A DNA stretch of 64,000 nt. Source: an uncultured Alphaproteobacteria bacterium. GTDB lineage: Bacteria > Pseudomonadota > Alphaproteobacteria > Micropepsales > Micropepsaceae. Below the pieces are notes generated by a model that worked only from the letters and a program-made list of their open reading frames with translations, was not told where the DNA came from and made no database searches. The first letter of the stretch is position 1; every line of letters begins with the position of its first letter. The position numbers and the translations under genes were made by a program. The DNA lies in the NCBI GenBank assembly GCA_902826695.1, contig CADEFU010000001.1:359764-423763 (forward strand), read 5' to 3'. This document shows, piece by piece, positions 15,800-23,889 of the stretch.

Positions 15800-16600
15800 A
15801 TGAACGAAGTGTTGCTTTTTGAAACGAACGGACCGGTGGTCACGTTGACGATCAACCGCGCCGAGTCGCGTAACCCGCTGGGTCACGAGGGCGACGGCGA
15901 GGTGTTTGCGGCGGCCGCCGCACGCATCAATGCCGATCGCGGCGTGCGCGCGGTGATCCTGACGGGCGCGGGCAAGGCATTCTCCGCCGGGGGCGACGTG
16001 AAGGCGATGCGCGACAAGGGCGGTGCTTTCGCCGGCCCCGGCGTTACGATCCGCGAACGCTATCGCAACGGCATCCACAAGATCGTGCGCAGCGTCTGGG
16101 GGATCGAAGTGCCGGTGATTGCGGCCGTGAACGGGCCGGCGATCGGACTCGGCAACGACGTCGCTTGCTTGGCGGATACGCGCATTGCCAGCGATACGGC
16201 GATCTTCGGTGCGACGTTCTTGAAGATCGGTCTGATACCGGGCGACGGCGGCGCGTGGTTGTTGCCGCGTGTGATCGGCATGGCGCGAGCGAGCGAGCTT
16301 CTCTACACGGGCGACACTGTCGACGCGCAGACCGCGCTTTCTTGGGGGCTTGTTTCGAAGGTGGTGCCGGCCGGCGCGCTGATGGATGAGGCGATAAAGC
16401 TCGCGCAGCGGATGGCGGCACAGCCGCCTGACGTCTTGCGCATGACCAAGCGGCTGCTGCGCGAGGGACAAGCGACGAGCTTCGACAACATCATGGAGCT
16501 TTCGGCAGCGATGCAGGCCTTGGCGCATCACACGGAGGACCATGCCGAGGCGGTCAACGCATTCTTCGAAAAGCGGCCCGGGAACTACAAGGGGCGATGA
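15800..16600 (+). CDS. Crotonase / enoyl-CoA hydratase family protein
   Basis: 266 residues, crotonase fold. Oxyanion-hole region GKAFSAGGDVKAMRD (about 56-70), NGPAIGLGNDVACLADTRIA (about 112-131) and LKIGLIPGDGGAWLLPR (about 139-155). The two catalytic glutamates of classical enoyl-CoA hydratase are not in place: the first position reads Asp (GND), and the PE motif before IGLIPG is replaced. The GDGGAW variant is a recognised crotonase subgroup whose chemistry differs or is unassigned. Start at 15800 chosen for family fit; the frame is open far upstream. Overlaps the acetyltransferase start by ATGA. Confidence 0.87.
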   Translation: MNEVLLFETNGPVVTLTINRAESRNPLGHEGDGEVFAAAAARINADRGVRAVILTGAGKAFSAGGDVKAMRDKGGAFAGPGVTIRERYRNGIHKIVRSVWGIEVPVIAAVNGPAIGLGNDVACLADTRIASDTAIFGATFLKIGLIPGDGGAWLLPRVIGMARASELLYTGDTVDAQTALSWGLVSKVVPAGALMDEAIKLAQRMAAQPPDVLRMTKRLLREGQATSFDNIMELSAAMQALAHHTEDHAEAVNAFFEKRPGNYKGR

Positions 16601-17100
16601 CGGCGCCGCCTATCATTCCCGGTTTCGACGTTCGGCCGCTGCTGGCGAGCGACGTGCCGGCGCTTGAGGTGTTGTTCGACGCGGACCCCGAGTATTTCGA
16701 GATCAACGGCCGGCGGTTTCCGGTTGAGGAGATGCGCACCGCTTTGCCGCCGGGCCGGACCTTCGATGACAAATTCGCCTATGTGCTCGAACGCGACGGT
16801 CACCCAGAGGGGATGATGGATGTCATCCGCGGCTATCCGGAGCCGCCTGTTTGGTACCTGGGCTTTATCTTTCTTTCGGTAGGCGTTCGGGGCGGCGGTC
16901 AAGGACGACGCTGCCTGCGTGCGCTTTATGATTGGGTGCGCGCCCAAGGCGGGGCCGCGATCCGTCTCGGCGTTGTCGAGCCGAACCTCAAGGCGCGCCA
17001 TCTCTACGCTACGGAAGGCTTTACGTTCGAGGCTATGCGCGAGGTCGATCCCGAGGCCAAGCGCATGCGCCGCACGCTTGTACTTCGCCGCGCGCTCTAG
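16597..17100 (+). CDS. GNAT-family N-acetyltransferase
   Basis: 167 residues. The acetyl-CoA site is recognisable as VGVRGGGQGRRCLRAL (about 94-109; R/Q-x-x-G-x-G/A pattern) after a hydrophobic strand (WYLGFIFLSV), followed by AIRLGVVEPNLKARHLYATE with the usual Asn-x3-Ala-x2-x-Tyr near residues 130-139. Acceptor unknown. Coupled to the crotonase gene by ATGA, but such operon pairing does not by itself imply a shared pathway. Confidence 0.85.
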   Translation: MTAPPIIPGFDVRPLLASDVPALEVLFDADPEYFEINGRRFPVEEMRTALPPGRTFDDKFAYVLERDGHPEGMMDVIRGYPEPPVWYLGFIFLSVGVRGGGQGRRCLRALYDWVRAQGGAAIRLGVVEPNLKARHLYATEGFTFEAMREVDPEAKRMRRTLVLRRAL

Positions 17101-17140
17101 TCTACTCTTGGCCAAATCGTCATTCACATCGGAGAGCAAC

Positions 17141-17431
17141 ATGACCATCGGCATCGTCGCCACGCTGAAGATCAAACCCGGGAAGGAACAGGAATTCGAA
17201 GCCGTGTTCCTGGAGTTGCAGGCTGCGGTGAAGAAGAACGAACCCGGCGCGCTGCAGTATGAACTGTTCAAGTCGAAGGCTAACGCGTCGACCTACATCG
17301 TGATGGAGCAGTACAAGAGCGAAGCAGATTTGGTGGCGCACCGGACGACACCGCACATGGCGGCGGCCGGGTCAAAGCTTGGCGCCGTGCTCGACGGGCG
17401 TCCGGGTGTCGAACTTCTGGACAAACTCTGA
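17141..17431 (+). CDS. ABM-domain quinol monooxygenase-like protein
   Basis: 96 residues, one antibiotic-biosynthesis-monooxygenase (ABM, dimeric alpha/beta barrel) domain. IVATLKIKPGKEQEFEAVF at the N-terminus, CEP-like region replaced by EPGALQYELFKSK, then YIVMEQYKSEADLVAHRTTP and HMAAAGSKL match YgiN-type putative quinol monooxygenases. Start at 17141 has GGAGAG 4 bases upstream; the frame continues upstream as a shadow of the acetyltransferase. Nine bases separate it from the next ACAD gene, so the two are probably co-transcribed. Confidence 0.88.
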   Translation: MTIGIVATLKIKPGKEQEFEAVFLELQAAVKKNEPGALQYELFKSKANASTYIVMEQYKSEADLVAHRTTPHMAAAGSKLGAVLDGRPGVELLDKL

Positions 17432-17440
17432 GGATTCCCG

Positions 17441-18649
17441 ATGGAACTGTCGTTCAATCAGCAAGATCTGAAGTTCCGCGACGAGGTTCGCGCTTTCATC
17501 GCCGAGAAGTACGACGAAGATCTGCGCCGCAAGATGGCGTTCTCGAAGAACGGCTATCTCGACAAGGAAGGGCAAGTGAAATGGCAGAAGGCGCTTTATG
17601 AGCGCGGCTGGGCTGCCGTCAATTGGCCGAAGGAATATGGCGGTGCGGGCTTCACCGCGAACCAGAAGTATATATTCGACCTTGAGATGTCGGCCGCGGG
17701 CACCCCGATCGTGAGCCCGATGGGCTTGAAGATGGTTGCGCCCGTGATCATGGCGTTCGGCAACGACACGCAGAAGAAGAAGTACCTGCCGCCGATCTTG
17801 TCGTCGGACATCTGGTGGTGTCAGGGCTACTCCGAACCGGGGTCGGGGTCTGACCTTGCCAGCCTGCAGATGCGGGCCGAGGACAAGGGCGATCACTACA
17901 TCTGCAACGGTTCGAAGATTTGGACGACGCACGCGCAATGGGCAGATTGGATTTTCTGCCTCGTACGCACGACGCCGGGCGGGAAACCGCAAGAGGGCAT
18001 CTCGTTCATCCTGATCGACATGAAGACGCCGGGCATCACGGTGAAACCGATCGTGACGCTCGATGGTCCGACGGAAGGCTTGCAGGAGGTCAATCAGGTT
18101 TTCTTCGACGACGTGCGCGTGCCGAAGGAGAACCTGATCGGCAAGCAGGACGAAGGCTGGACCTACGCGAAGTACCTGCTCGAGTTCGAACGGGGCAACG
18201 CCTATGCGCCCGGTCTCAAGCGTTCGCTGAAGAAGGTGCGCACGATCGCTGCGGCCGAAGGCATGGACGGCAAGCGGCTGATCGACGACGCGGACTTTCG
18301 GCGCAAGATCGAAGATGTCGAGATTCAGCTCCACGCAATGGAGTACACGGAGCTTCGCGTGTTCTCGAAGCTTGCGACCGGCGGCAGGCCGGGGGCGGAG
18401 TCTTCGCTGTTCAAGACGCGTGGCACCGAGCTTCAGCAAGCGATCACGGAACTGGCGCTCGAGGCGGTGCAGTACTCGTCCATGCCGTTTGTGGCGAACC
18501 CGTTGGCGCGCGTGAACGAGCCCTGGCCGCAGCCGGACTATGCCGTGACCACGGCGCCGTACTACTTCAATCTGCGTAAAGCCGCGATCTATGCCGGGTC
18601 GAACGAGATCCAGCGGAACATCATGGCAAAGCTGGTGCTTGGGCTTTGA
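17441..18649 (+). CDS. Acyl-CoA dehydrogenase, second PimC-like enzyme
   Basis: 402 residues. NWPKEYGGAGFTANQKYIF (about 61-79), [19 protein letters not shown] (about 127-145) and [19 protein letters not shown] (about 384-402) place it in the same large-subunit family as the enzyme at 11810. The two share most motif positions, so they are paralogues with probably different acyl-CoA preference. It has no small-subunit gene directly after it; it may act as a homomer or use the PimD-like protein at 13065. Preceded by an ABM gene at 9 bp and followed by a strong palindrome. Confidence 0.9.
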   Translation: MELSFNQQDLKFRDEVRAFIAEKYDEDLRRKMAFSKNGYLDKEGQVKWQKALYERGWAAVNWPKEYGGAGFTANQKYIFDLEMSAAGTPIVSPMGLKMVAPVIMAFGNDTQKKKYLPPILSSDIWWCQGYSEPGSGSDLASLQMRAEDKGDHYICNGSKIWTTHAQWADWIFCLVRTTPGGKPQEGISFILIDMKTPGITVKPIVTLDGPTEGLQEVNQVFFDDVRVPKENLIGKQDEGWTYAKYLLEFERGNAYAPGLKRSLKKVRTIAAAEGMDGKRLIDDADFRRKIEDVEIQLHAMEYTELRVFSKLATGGRPGAESSLFKTRGTELQQAITELALEAVQYSSMPFVANPLARVNEPWPQPDYAVTTAPYYFNLRKAAIYAGSNEIQRNIMAKLVLGL

Positions 18650-18664
18650 TGGGGATAGGGGGCA

Positions 18665-18700
18665 GGGAATGGTGTTTAGGGCATCCTAAACGCCATTCCC
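18665..18700. repeat. 16-bp-armed intergenic palindrome
   Basis: Left arm 18665-18680 pairs with right arm 18685-18700 (one G-T wobble) around GCAT. Flanking G-rich and C-rich sequence (GGGATAGGGG ... AACCCAATCCCT) extends an imperfect outer stem. No T run follows on either strand, so it is not a classical terminator; it resembles a dispersed intergenic repeat or an mRNA-end stabilising hairpin for the ACAD transcript. Confidence 0.6.
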
Positions 18701-18730
18701 GAAAACCCAATCCCTCTTAAGGCGCACCGA

Positions 18731-19594
18731 ATGTCGAAGTCCAACAAAGTTGCCATCATCACAGGAGCTGCGCGCGGTATTGGCGCGGGCGTCGCCACCG
18801 CGCTTGCGAAAAAGGGCTATGCGGTCGGTCTGGTTGGGCTTGAGGGCGAACTGCTGCGGCAGAACGCGAAGGCGATCGGCGAGCGGGCGGTTGCCTTCGA
18901 AGTCGATATGACGGACCGGCAAACGGTCGGCAGCGCGTTCGAGGGTGTGCGGGAGCGGTTCGGGCGGATCGACGTGGTCGTGTCGAACGCGGGGATTTCA
19001 AACTTCGATCTGCTGACGACGATGTCGCCGACACATTTCCGGCGCGTGATGGCTGTCAATGTCGAGGGAACTTTCAACGCGATCCAGGCGTCGATCCCGC
19101 ATCTCGTCGACACCAAGGGTTACTTTGTCGGCGTCGCCTCGATCGCGGCGGCATTGGCGCCGCCAGGGATGGCGGCCTATGGCGCGAGCAAGGGGGCAAC
19201 CGAAAACCTGCTCAACACGTTTCGCGCCGAGGTCGTGCACAAGGGCGTCGATGTCGGCGTCGCGTATTTCGGATGGTTGGCGACCGATCTGGTAAAGAGC
19301 GGTGGTGAGCATCCGGCGTTCACGTATGTGCGCGAACATTTGCCAGGGCCGCTCAAGACGATCGCGCCGGTCGATATTGCGGTGCGCGCGATCGCGCACG
19401 GCGTCGACAAACGCAAGCGGCGAGTTATGGCACCAAGCTGGCTCAGGCTCGCGCTGGCGCTGCGTTGGTTCGTATCCGCTAACCCTTCAGGTTACAGAGC
19501 TCATATGCCCGAGATCGAGCGCTTGTGTGCCGAGGAGCTAAAGAAGCGCGGTGGTCCCAACGGGGCGCTCATCACCGAGCCGGAGCGCAACTAG
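18731..19594 (+). CDS. Short-chain dehydrogenase/reductase
   Basis: 287 residues. TGAARGIGAGVATAL (TGxxxGxG, about residues 12-19), NAGISN (about 86-91), catalytic Ser in GVASIAAALAPPG and YGASKGATE (Tyr-x3-Lys, near 151-155). The C-terminal extension past 220, rich in Arg and ending with an acidic tail, resembles SDRs acting on lipid-like substrates in mycobacterial/alphaproteobacterial clusters. It follows ACAD genes, and its product may act on a beta-oxidation-related hydroxy/keto compound; this is inference. Ends directly against the convergent HPP gene. Confidence 0.9.
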   Translation: MSKSNKVAIITGAARGIGAGVATALAKKGYAVGLVGLEGELLRQNAKAIGERAVAFEVDMTDRQTVGSAFEGVRERFGRIDVVVSNAGISNFDLLTTMSPTHFRRVMAVNVEGTFNAIQASIPHLVDTKGYFVGVASIAAALAPPGMAAYGASKGATENLLNTFRAEVVHKGVDVGVAYFGWLATDLVKSGGEHPAFTYVREHLPGPLKTIAPVDIAVRAIAHGVDKRKRRVMAPSWLRLALALRWFVSANPSGYRAHMPEIERLCAEELKKRGGPNGALITEPERN

Positions 19595-20068
19595 TTAGGT
19601 CCACCGTTCGGGCCAGTCCTCGCCCGAGAGCCGGTGGAAGAGGAAAGCGAATCCGACGAGGACTAGCGCGCCGGACAGCACCGGTGTCAGCAGGAACAAC
19701 GGCGTTGCGTGCACGCTTGTGATGATGAGTGGGCTGATGCCGGCGGGCGGGTGGAAGGCGTCGGCTGCGTGCATCAAGGCGATCGCGAGGCCGACGCCGA
19801 CGGCCGAGACCCAGAACGCGTCACCGAACATCGTCGCGCACGCTATACCGGCGACCGCCGAGAGAATGTGGCCGCCGACGACGGCACGCGGTTTTGCCGG
19901 CGGCGCTTCCGGCGAGCCCATGACAAGCACGATCGAGGTTGCGAACGGCACCATCATTAGTGGCTGACCAGACGCGTGCGCGAGCGTTGCCATGATCGCG
20001 ATGCCGAGCGCGCCGCCGACGGCGCGCCCGGCGATCTGCGAATAGGGGAGGGGCGTTCTACTTCCCAC
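19595..20068 (-). CDS. HPP family membrane protein
   Basis: 157 residues, four to five membrane helices. HAADAFHPPAGISPLI (about 97-112) is the HPP signature that names the family; SPEAPPAKPRAVVGGHILSA is the second conserved segment (SxxxxxxxPxxxxxGH). Some HPP proteins are linked to nitrite transport in plastids, but bacterial roles are unclear. GTG start at 20068 overlaps the end of the upstream SDR gene by 11 bp; no better start is seen. Confidence 0.85.
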   Translation of the reverse strand: MGSRTPLPYSQIAGRAVGGALGIAIMATLAHASGQPLMMVPFATSIVLVMGSPEAPPAKPRAVVGGHILSAVAGIACATMFGDAFWVSAVGVGLAIALMHAADAFHPPAGISPLIITSVHATPLFLLTPVLSGALVLVGFAFLFHRLSGEDWPERWT

Positions 20069-20960
20069 TAATGCGGGCGAAGAATTTTTGCGTTTGCTCG
20101 CCGCCCATGAAGTAGGCCTTGGCGCCCGTCATGTCGGCGATCTTGGACCAATTGTCGGCGACCTTTTCGGCAGTCAGGCCTTCATGGCCCAAGAACGCGC
20201 CGTTGGATTCCACGATCTGCGCCACCGCAAAGGCGCCGCCGCCGGCGGCCAGGATCACGCCGTTCGGCGCGTCTTCGCTGACCAGGTAAATCACGCCCGG
20301 GGTCACGAATTCGGGTTTGAGCGCTTCGAGCGCTTGGGCGGGCATCAGGTTCTCCGTCATGCGCGTGCCGGCCACGGGGGCAAGCGCGTTCACGCGGATG
20401 TTGTCCTTCTGGCCTTCGAGCTTCAGCGTGTTCATGAAGCCGACGAGGCCGAGCTTGGCGGCGCCGTAGTTCGTCTGCCCGAAGTTGCCGTAGAGGCCCG
20501 AAGATGACGACGTCATCACGATGCGCCCGTACTGTTGGGTCTTCATCGTTTCCCAGCACGCCTTCGTGACCTTCACCGAACCGACAAGGTGGACGTCGAG
20601 CACGAATTGGAAGTCCTTGATCTCCATCTTCGTGAAGCTCTTGTCGCGCAGCACGCCGGCGTTGTTGATCAGGATGTCGATGCGGCCGAACTCGTCGAGC
20701 GTTTGCTTGACGAGACCCGCGACGCCCGCGTCGTCGGTGACCGAGGCGCCGTTCGCGATTGCCGTGCCGCCGAACGCCTTGATCTCTTCCACCACTTTCT
20801 TTGCCGCTTCCGACGAGCCGCCGGAGCCGTCGACGGTGCCGCCCAGATCGTTGATCACGACCTTGGCGCCGCGGCGGGCGAGATCGAGCGCGTGGGCGCG
20901 GCCCAAGCCGCCTCCGGCGCCGGTGACAATGGCGACTTTGCCGTCGAAGCGAATGGACAT
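20058..20960 (-). CDS. MFE-2-like (3R)-hydroxyacyl-CoA dehydrogenase (SDR)
   Basis: 300 residues. TGAGGGLGRAHALDLARRGA (about 14-33), VVINDLGG followed by a Gly/Ser-rich loop (DGSGGSS), NNAGVLRDKSF (about 97-107) and NYGAAKLGLVG (Tyr-x3-Lys near 164-168) match the dehydrogenase domain of peroxisomal multifunctional enzyme type 2 and its stand-alone bacterial versions. The C-terminal 60 residues after VSEDAPNG also fit that subgroup. Expected reaction: oxidation of (3R)-hydroxyacyl-CoA to 3-ketoacyl-CoA with NAD. AGAGGA precedes the ATG. Fits the nearby ACAD and crotonase genes as a beta-oxidation set. Confidence 0.88.
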   Translation of the reverse strand: MSIRFDGKVAIVTGAGGGLGRAHALDLARRGAKVVINDLGGTVDGSGGSSEAAKKVVEEIKAFGGTAIANGASVTDDAGVAGLVKQTLDEFGRIDILINNAGVLRDKSFTKMEIKDFQFVLDVHLVGSVKVTKACWETMKTQQYGRIVMTSSSSGLYGNFGQTNYGAAKLGLVGFMNTLKLEGQKDNIRVNALAPVAGTRMTENLMPAQALEALKPEFVTPGVIYLVSEDAPNGVILAAGGGAFAVAQIVESNGAFLGHEGLTAEKVADNWSKIADMTGAKAYFMGGEQTQKFFARISGK

Positions 20961-21049
20961 GTGTGTGGTTCCTCTGAATGCTGCAGTTGCGAAGTGCGCT
21001 TGTTCTGCCCCGGATTTTGGGTGAAATCAACTGGCTGAGGGGATATCGC

Positions 21050-21508
21050 GTGACGAAGGTGCTCAAGAGCCAGATCGAGATCCGTGCGTCCGCCCGGCGG
21101 GTGTTTGAGGCGTTTTCGAACCCGTTGTGGTTGGCTGCGGGGTTGCCCATCGAAGTTCGTATTGAAGTCGATCCGCCGGGGCCGATACGCCACGGTACGC
21201 GCCTTCGCGCCATCGGCCGTATTTCCGGAAAGGATCAAGCGGAACCGCTCGATATCGAAGTCACAGAAGTCATAGCGCCGCGCGTCGTCGAGATCGCCGG
21301 TTTCCTGTCGCCGAAGCAATCACGAGGCCGGTCTGTCTCGCGCTACGAGATCGAGCAGTATGGCGAGCTGTCGGTGCTGAAGGTGACGAGCCGCACCGAG
21401 TTGGACAGTTGGCTTCTCTGGCTGGCGTGGCCTTTGATGCTTCCGTTCATCAATTTCTATGGGATGCGCCAGTTGAAGGCGATCAAGGCCGAGGCCGAAA
21501 AGGCTTAG
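21050..21508 (+). CDS. SRPBCC (START/PYR-like) domain protein
   Basis: 152 residues. SQIEIRASARRVFEAFSNP at the start is the typical opening strand and helix of SRPBCC proteins, followed by alternating strands (EPLDIEVTEV, RYEIEQYGELSVLKVTS) and a long C-terminal helix ending MRQLKAIKAEAEKA. The family binds hydrophobic ligands. Start GTG 21050 has GAGGGG 7 bases upstream and gives the expected N-terminus; an ATG at 20978 would add 24 unrelated residues. Divergent from the MFE-2-like gene; tail-to-tail overlap of 4 bp with the next gene. Confidence 0.8.
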   Translation: MTKVLKSQIEIRASARRVFEAFSNPLWLAAGLPIEVRIEVDPPGPIRHGTRLRAIGRISGKDQAEPLDIEVTEVIAPRVVEIAGFLSPKQSRGRSVSRYEIEQYGELSVLKVTSRTELDSWLLWLAWPLMLPFINFYGMRQLKAIKAEAEKA

Positions 21509-22029
21509 GTTGTGTTTCGGCGGGCGGCTTCGTCGGCGACGACGATTATCCGATAGAAAAGCGAGCACATCAGGTATTGCAGATAGAATAGCCCGACGAA
21601 GTAGGCGCCCCGTCCTGGGAGGGAGCCGCTTGTGCCCAAGAGGGTAACGAGAAACCCGACCGCGGCCACCGTGGTGTTGAAAGCGAAGAGCGGGCGCGAA
21701 AGGCCGGAGTCTCTGCCCGCGGCTTTCATGCGAAATCGGTTTTGTGTTTGGTGAATGAGAATCCAGCTCTGGCTGATCGCGGATGTCATGCAGGCGAATT
21801 GCCAAAGGCTCATTGGAAGCAATTCCAAAGCATCGAGCAGGATCGGTTGCATCGCGAGCAGGACAGACAGTACGGCCGCGAGCACCAGATTTCGCACGCG
21901 GAAGGAAATGACTTCATCCGTCGCCATCGCGGTCCGCCGGTCGATCGACGTGACGATGCCGGCGAATCCGGCTAGCGCCACCGCCGCGGCGAGGAAGCTC
22001 AACAGGACGGCGACGTCATTCCCGGTCAT
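21505..22029 (-). CDS. Four-helix membrane protein of unknown function
   Basis: 174 residues with about four hydrophobic segments (near residues 7-27, 48-65, 74-92, 117-160). Short charged loops (IDRRTAMATDEV, HQTQNRFRMKAAGRDSG). No conserved motif recognised. Similar small four-helix proteins are common as hypotheticals in Proteobacteria. Convergent with the SRPBCC gene and divergent from the nucleoside transporter; single gene. Confidence 0.72.
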   Translation of the reverse strand: MTGNDVAVLLSFLAAAVALAGFAGIVTSIDRRTAMATDEVISFRVRNLVLAAVLSVLLAMQPILLDALELLPMSLWQFACMTSAISQSWILIHQTQNRFRMKAAGRDSGLSRPLFAFNTTVAAVGFLVTLLGTSGSLPGRGAYFVGLFYLQYLMCSLFYRIIVVADEAARRNTT

Positions 22030-22089
22030 TTCGCTCTCTCATGTACGATTGGCGTCGATTCGCACTTTAGCCGACTCGGTTGCATAAGG

Positions 22090-23349
22090 ATGACACACGC
22101 GATGGACTTTCCCCCGCAGCTACAGAGCGCCCTTGGGCTCGTCGTGTTTGTCGCCATCGCGTGGGTGCTGTCGGAGAACCGGCGGGCTTTTCCGTGGCAG
22201 ACGGTGGTGGTCGGGATCGGGTTGCAGATTGGGCTCGCGGCCGTGCTGCTTGGGATTGCGCCGGTGCGCGAGGCGCTGTTGTCGTTGAACGTCGTGGTCG
22301 ATGCGATCCAGAGGGCGACGGCGCAAGGGTCGTCGTTCGTGTTCGGCTACGTGGGCGGGGGCACGCCGCCGTTCGAGGTGAAGAACCCGAACGCGATGGT
22401 GACGATTGCGTTCACGATCTTGCCGATCGTGCTCGTCATGTCGGCGTTGTCGGCGTTGCTCTGGCATTGGCGCATTCTGCCGCTGGTCGTGAAGGGGTTT
22501 GCGCTCGCGCTCGAGCGGACGATGAAGATCGGCGGGGCGCTGGGCGTTGGGTGCGCGTCGAACATTTTCCTCGGCATGATCGAGGCGCCGCTCTTGATCA
22601 AGCCGTATCTCGAGAAGATGACGCGGAGCGAGCTGTTCACGCTGTTCACGTGCGGGCTGGCGAACGTCGCGGGCACCGTGTTGGTGCTGTTTGCGAATGT
22701 GCTGAACCCTGTGATCCCCGGCGCAGTCGGGCACATCATCGTGGCGTCTCTCTTGTCGTTGCCCGCGTCGATCCTGCTTTCGAAGGTGATGATCCCGGGC
22801 GACGCGACGACGCCCGCGGCGCTCGGTGAAGTGCGGCTCTATCGTTCGTCGATGGACGCGGTTGCGACGGGGGCCGAGGACGGGATGAAGATGTACCTCA
22901 ACATCATCGCTATGCTTGTCGTGATGATCTCGCTGGTGGCGCTTGCAAACATCATCTTGAGCAATGTCGAGGTCGGTGGCGCGGCGCTGTCGTTCGAGCG
23001 GATCGTCGGTTGGTTGTTTGCGCCGATCGTGTGGCTGGTCGGCGTGCCGTGGGCCGACGCCGCTACCGCGGGCAGCCTGATGGGCACGAAGGTGATCCTG
23101 AACGAGTTCATCGGCTACCTTAATATGGCCGCATTGCCTGCGGATGCTCTCGGCGAACGGTCGGAGTTGCTCATGCTCTACGCAATGTGCGGGTTCGCGA
23201 ACCTGGGGTCGGTTGGCATGGTCATCGCGGGCGTCAGCGCGCTGGCGCCGTCCAGGCGCGAGGAGATCGTTCAGCTGTCGCTTTGGTCGATCATTCCCGG
23301 AAACTTGGCCACGTGCATGACGGCAGCGGTGGTGGGGTTGTTGCCGTGA
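22090..23349 (+). CDS. Concentrative nucleoside transporter (CNT/NupC family)
   Basis: 419 residues, about ten membrane segments. FLGMIEAPLLIKPYL (about 159-173; the GxxEAPL nucleoside-binding motif) and GTKVILNEFIGYLNMA (about 333-348) are CNT hallmarks, as is GFANLGSVGM near 380. Imports nucleosides with H+ or Na+. The ATG at 22090 or the one at 22102 (better placed after AAGGA) may be the start. The stop overlaps a GTG that opens the DUF559 gene, but that gene is probably a later insertion, so functional coupling is doubtful. Confidence 0.92.
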   Translation: MTHAMDFPPQLQSALGLVVFVAIAWVLSENRRAFPWQTVVVGIGLQIGLAAVLLGIAPVREALLSLNVVVDAIQRATAQGSSFVFGYVGGGTPPFEVKNPNAMVTIAFTILPIVLVMSALSALLWHWRILPLVVKGFALALERTMKIGGALGVGCASNIFLGMIEAPLLIKPYLEKMTRSELFTLFTCGLANVAGTVLVLFANVLNPVIPGAVGHIIVASLLSLPASILLSKVMIPGDATTPAALGEVRLYRSSMDAVATGAEDGMKMYLNIIAMLVVMISLVALANIILSNVEVGGAALSFERIVGWLFAPIVWLVGVPWADAATAGSLMGTKVILNEFIGYLNMAALPADALGERSELLMLYAMCGFANLGSVGMVIAGVSALAPSRREEIVQLSLWSIIPGNLATCMTAAVVGLLP

Positions 23350-23873
23350 GTAAGAGCCCACAGATCAGCCCTTCCCCCCTTGAGGGGGAAGGTGGCGAGC
23401 GGCGCAGCCGCGAGACGGATGGGGGGCGGTCGTATACTGATCTCAGTCAAAAGCGGGCACGCGAACTCCGGCGGAAGATGACAGACGCGGAGCAGCGACT
23501 CTGGTCGGCGCTGCGGGCAGGTCGTTTGCGGGGCCTGAGGTTCCGCCGTCAGCAGCCGATCGGGCACTACATCGCAGACTTCTTCTGCGCGAAAACACGG
23601 CTGGTCATTGAGGTCGATGGCGGCCAACACAGTGATGAGGATGCGCTGTGGTATGACTATCATCGAACCAAGTGGCTGGAGTCGAAGGGCTATCGCGTCG
23701 TTCGCTTTGCGAACTATGACGTCTTGAAGCACACGTCGGCGGTGGTTGAGCGGATTTGGGAAGAGATTTCTCCGCCGGTGCATTGTATGCGGGAGGTGGG
23801 GGCTCGTGTTGACAGCCCCCCATCAGTCGCGCCTTTGGCGCGCCAGCTTCCCCCTCAAGGGGGGAAGCGCTGA
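23346..23873 (+). CDS. DUF559 (Vsr-like) endonuclease-domain protein
   Basis: 175 residues. The core (about 32-145) has RRKMTDAEQRLWSALRAGRL, RRQQPIGHYIADFF and VIEVDGGQH, the DUF559 pattern of a PD-(D/E)xK fold related to Vsr very-short-patch endonucleases. The first 28 residues (SPLEGEGGERRSRETDGG) and the last 20 (SPPSVAPLARQLPPQGGKR) are translations of the two flanking inverted repeats rather than of a protein domain. GTG at 23346 overlaps the transporter stop; the real start may be internal, for example nearer the ARELRRKM segment. Probably carried by a repeat-bounded element; substrate unknown. Confidence 0.83.
   Translation: MSKSPQISPSPLEGEGGERRSRETDGGRSYTDLSQKRARELRRKMTDAEQRLWSALRAGRLRGLRFRRQQPIGHYIADFFCAKTRLVIEVDGGQHSDEDALWYDYHRTKWLESKGYRVVRFANYDVLKHTSAVVERIWEEISPPVHCMREVGARVDSPPSVAPLARQLPPQGGKR
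23371..23427. repeat. Left inverted repeat of the DUF559 element
   Basis: About 55 bp. Contains an internal palindrome (CTTCCCCC-CTTGA-GGGGGAAG region) followed by GGTGGCGAGCGGCGCAGCCG and ends in GATGGGGGGC. It is imperfectly complementary to 23816-23868 at the other side of the DUF559 core. Confidence 0.75.
23816..23868. repeat. Right inverted repeat of the DUF559 element
   Basis: Starts GCCCCCCATCAGTCGCGCC and ends TTCCCCCTCAAGGGGGGAAG. Its two ends match the reverse complement of the left repeat closely while the middle (TTTGGCGCGCC) has diverged. The DUF559 stop codon lies just outside it. Confidence 0.75.
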
Positions 23874-23889
23874 CATCGAGGAGGCGCTT

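Noticed and set aside
22120-23361. A 413-codon open frame antisense to the nucleoside transporter
   Set aside because: Translation is almost all Arg, His, Gln and Asp with no hydrophobic core; it mirrors codon bias of the real gene.
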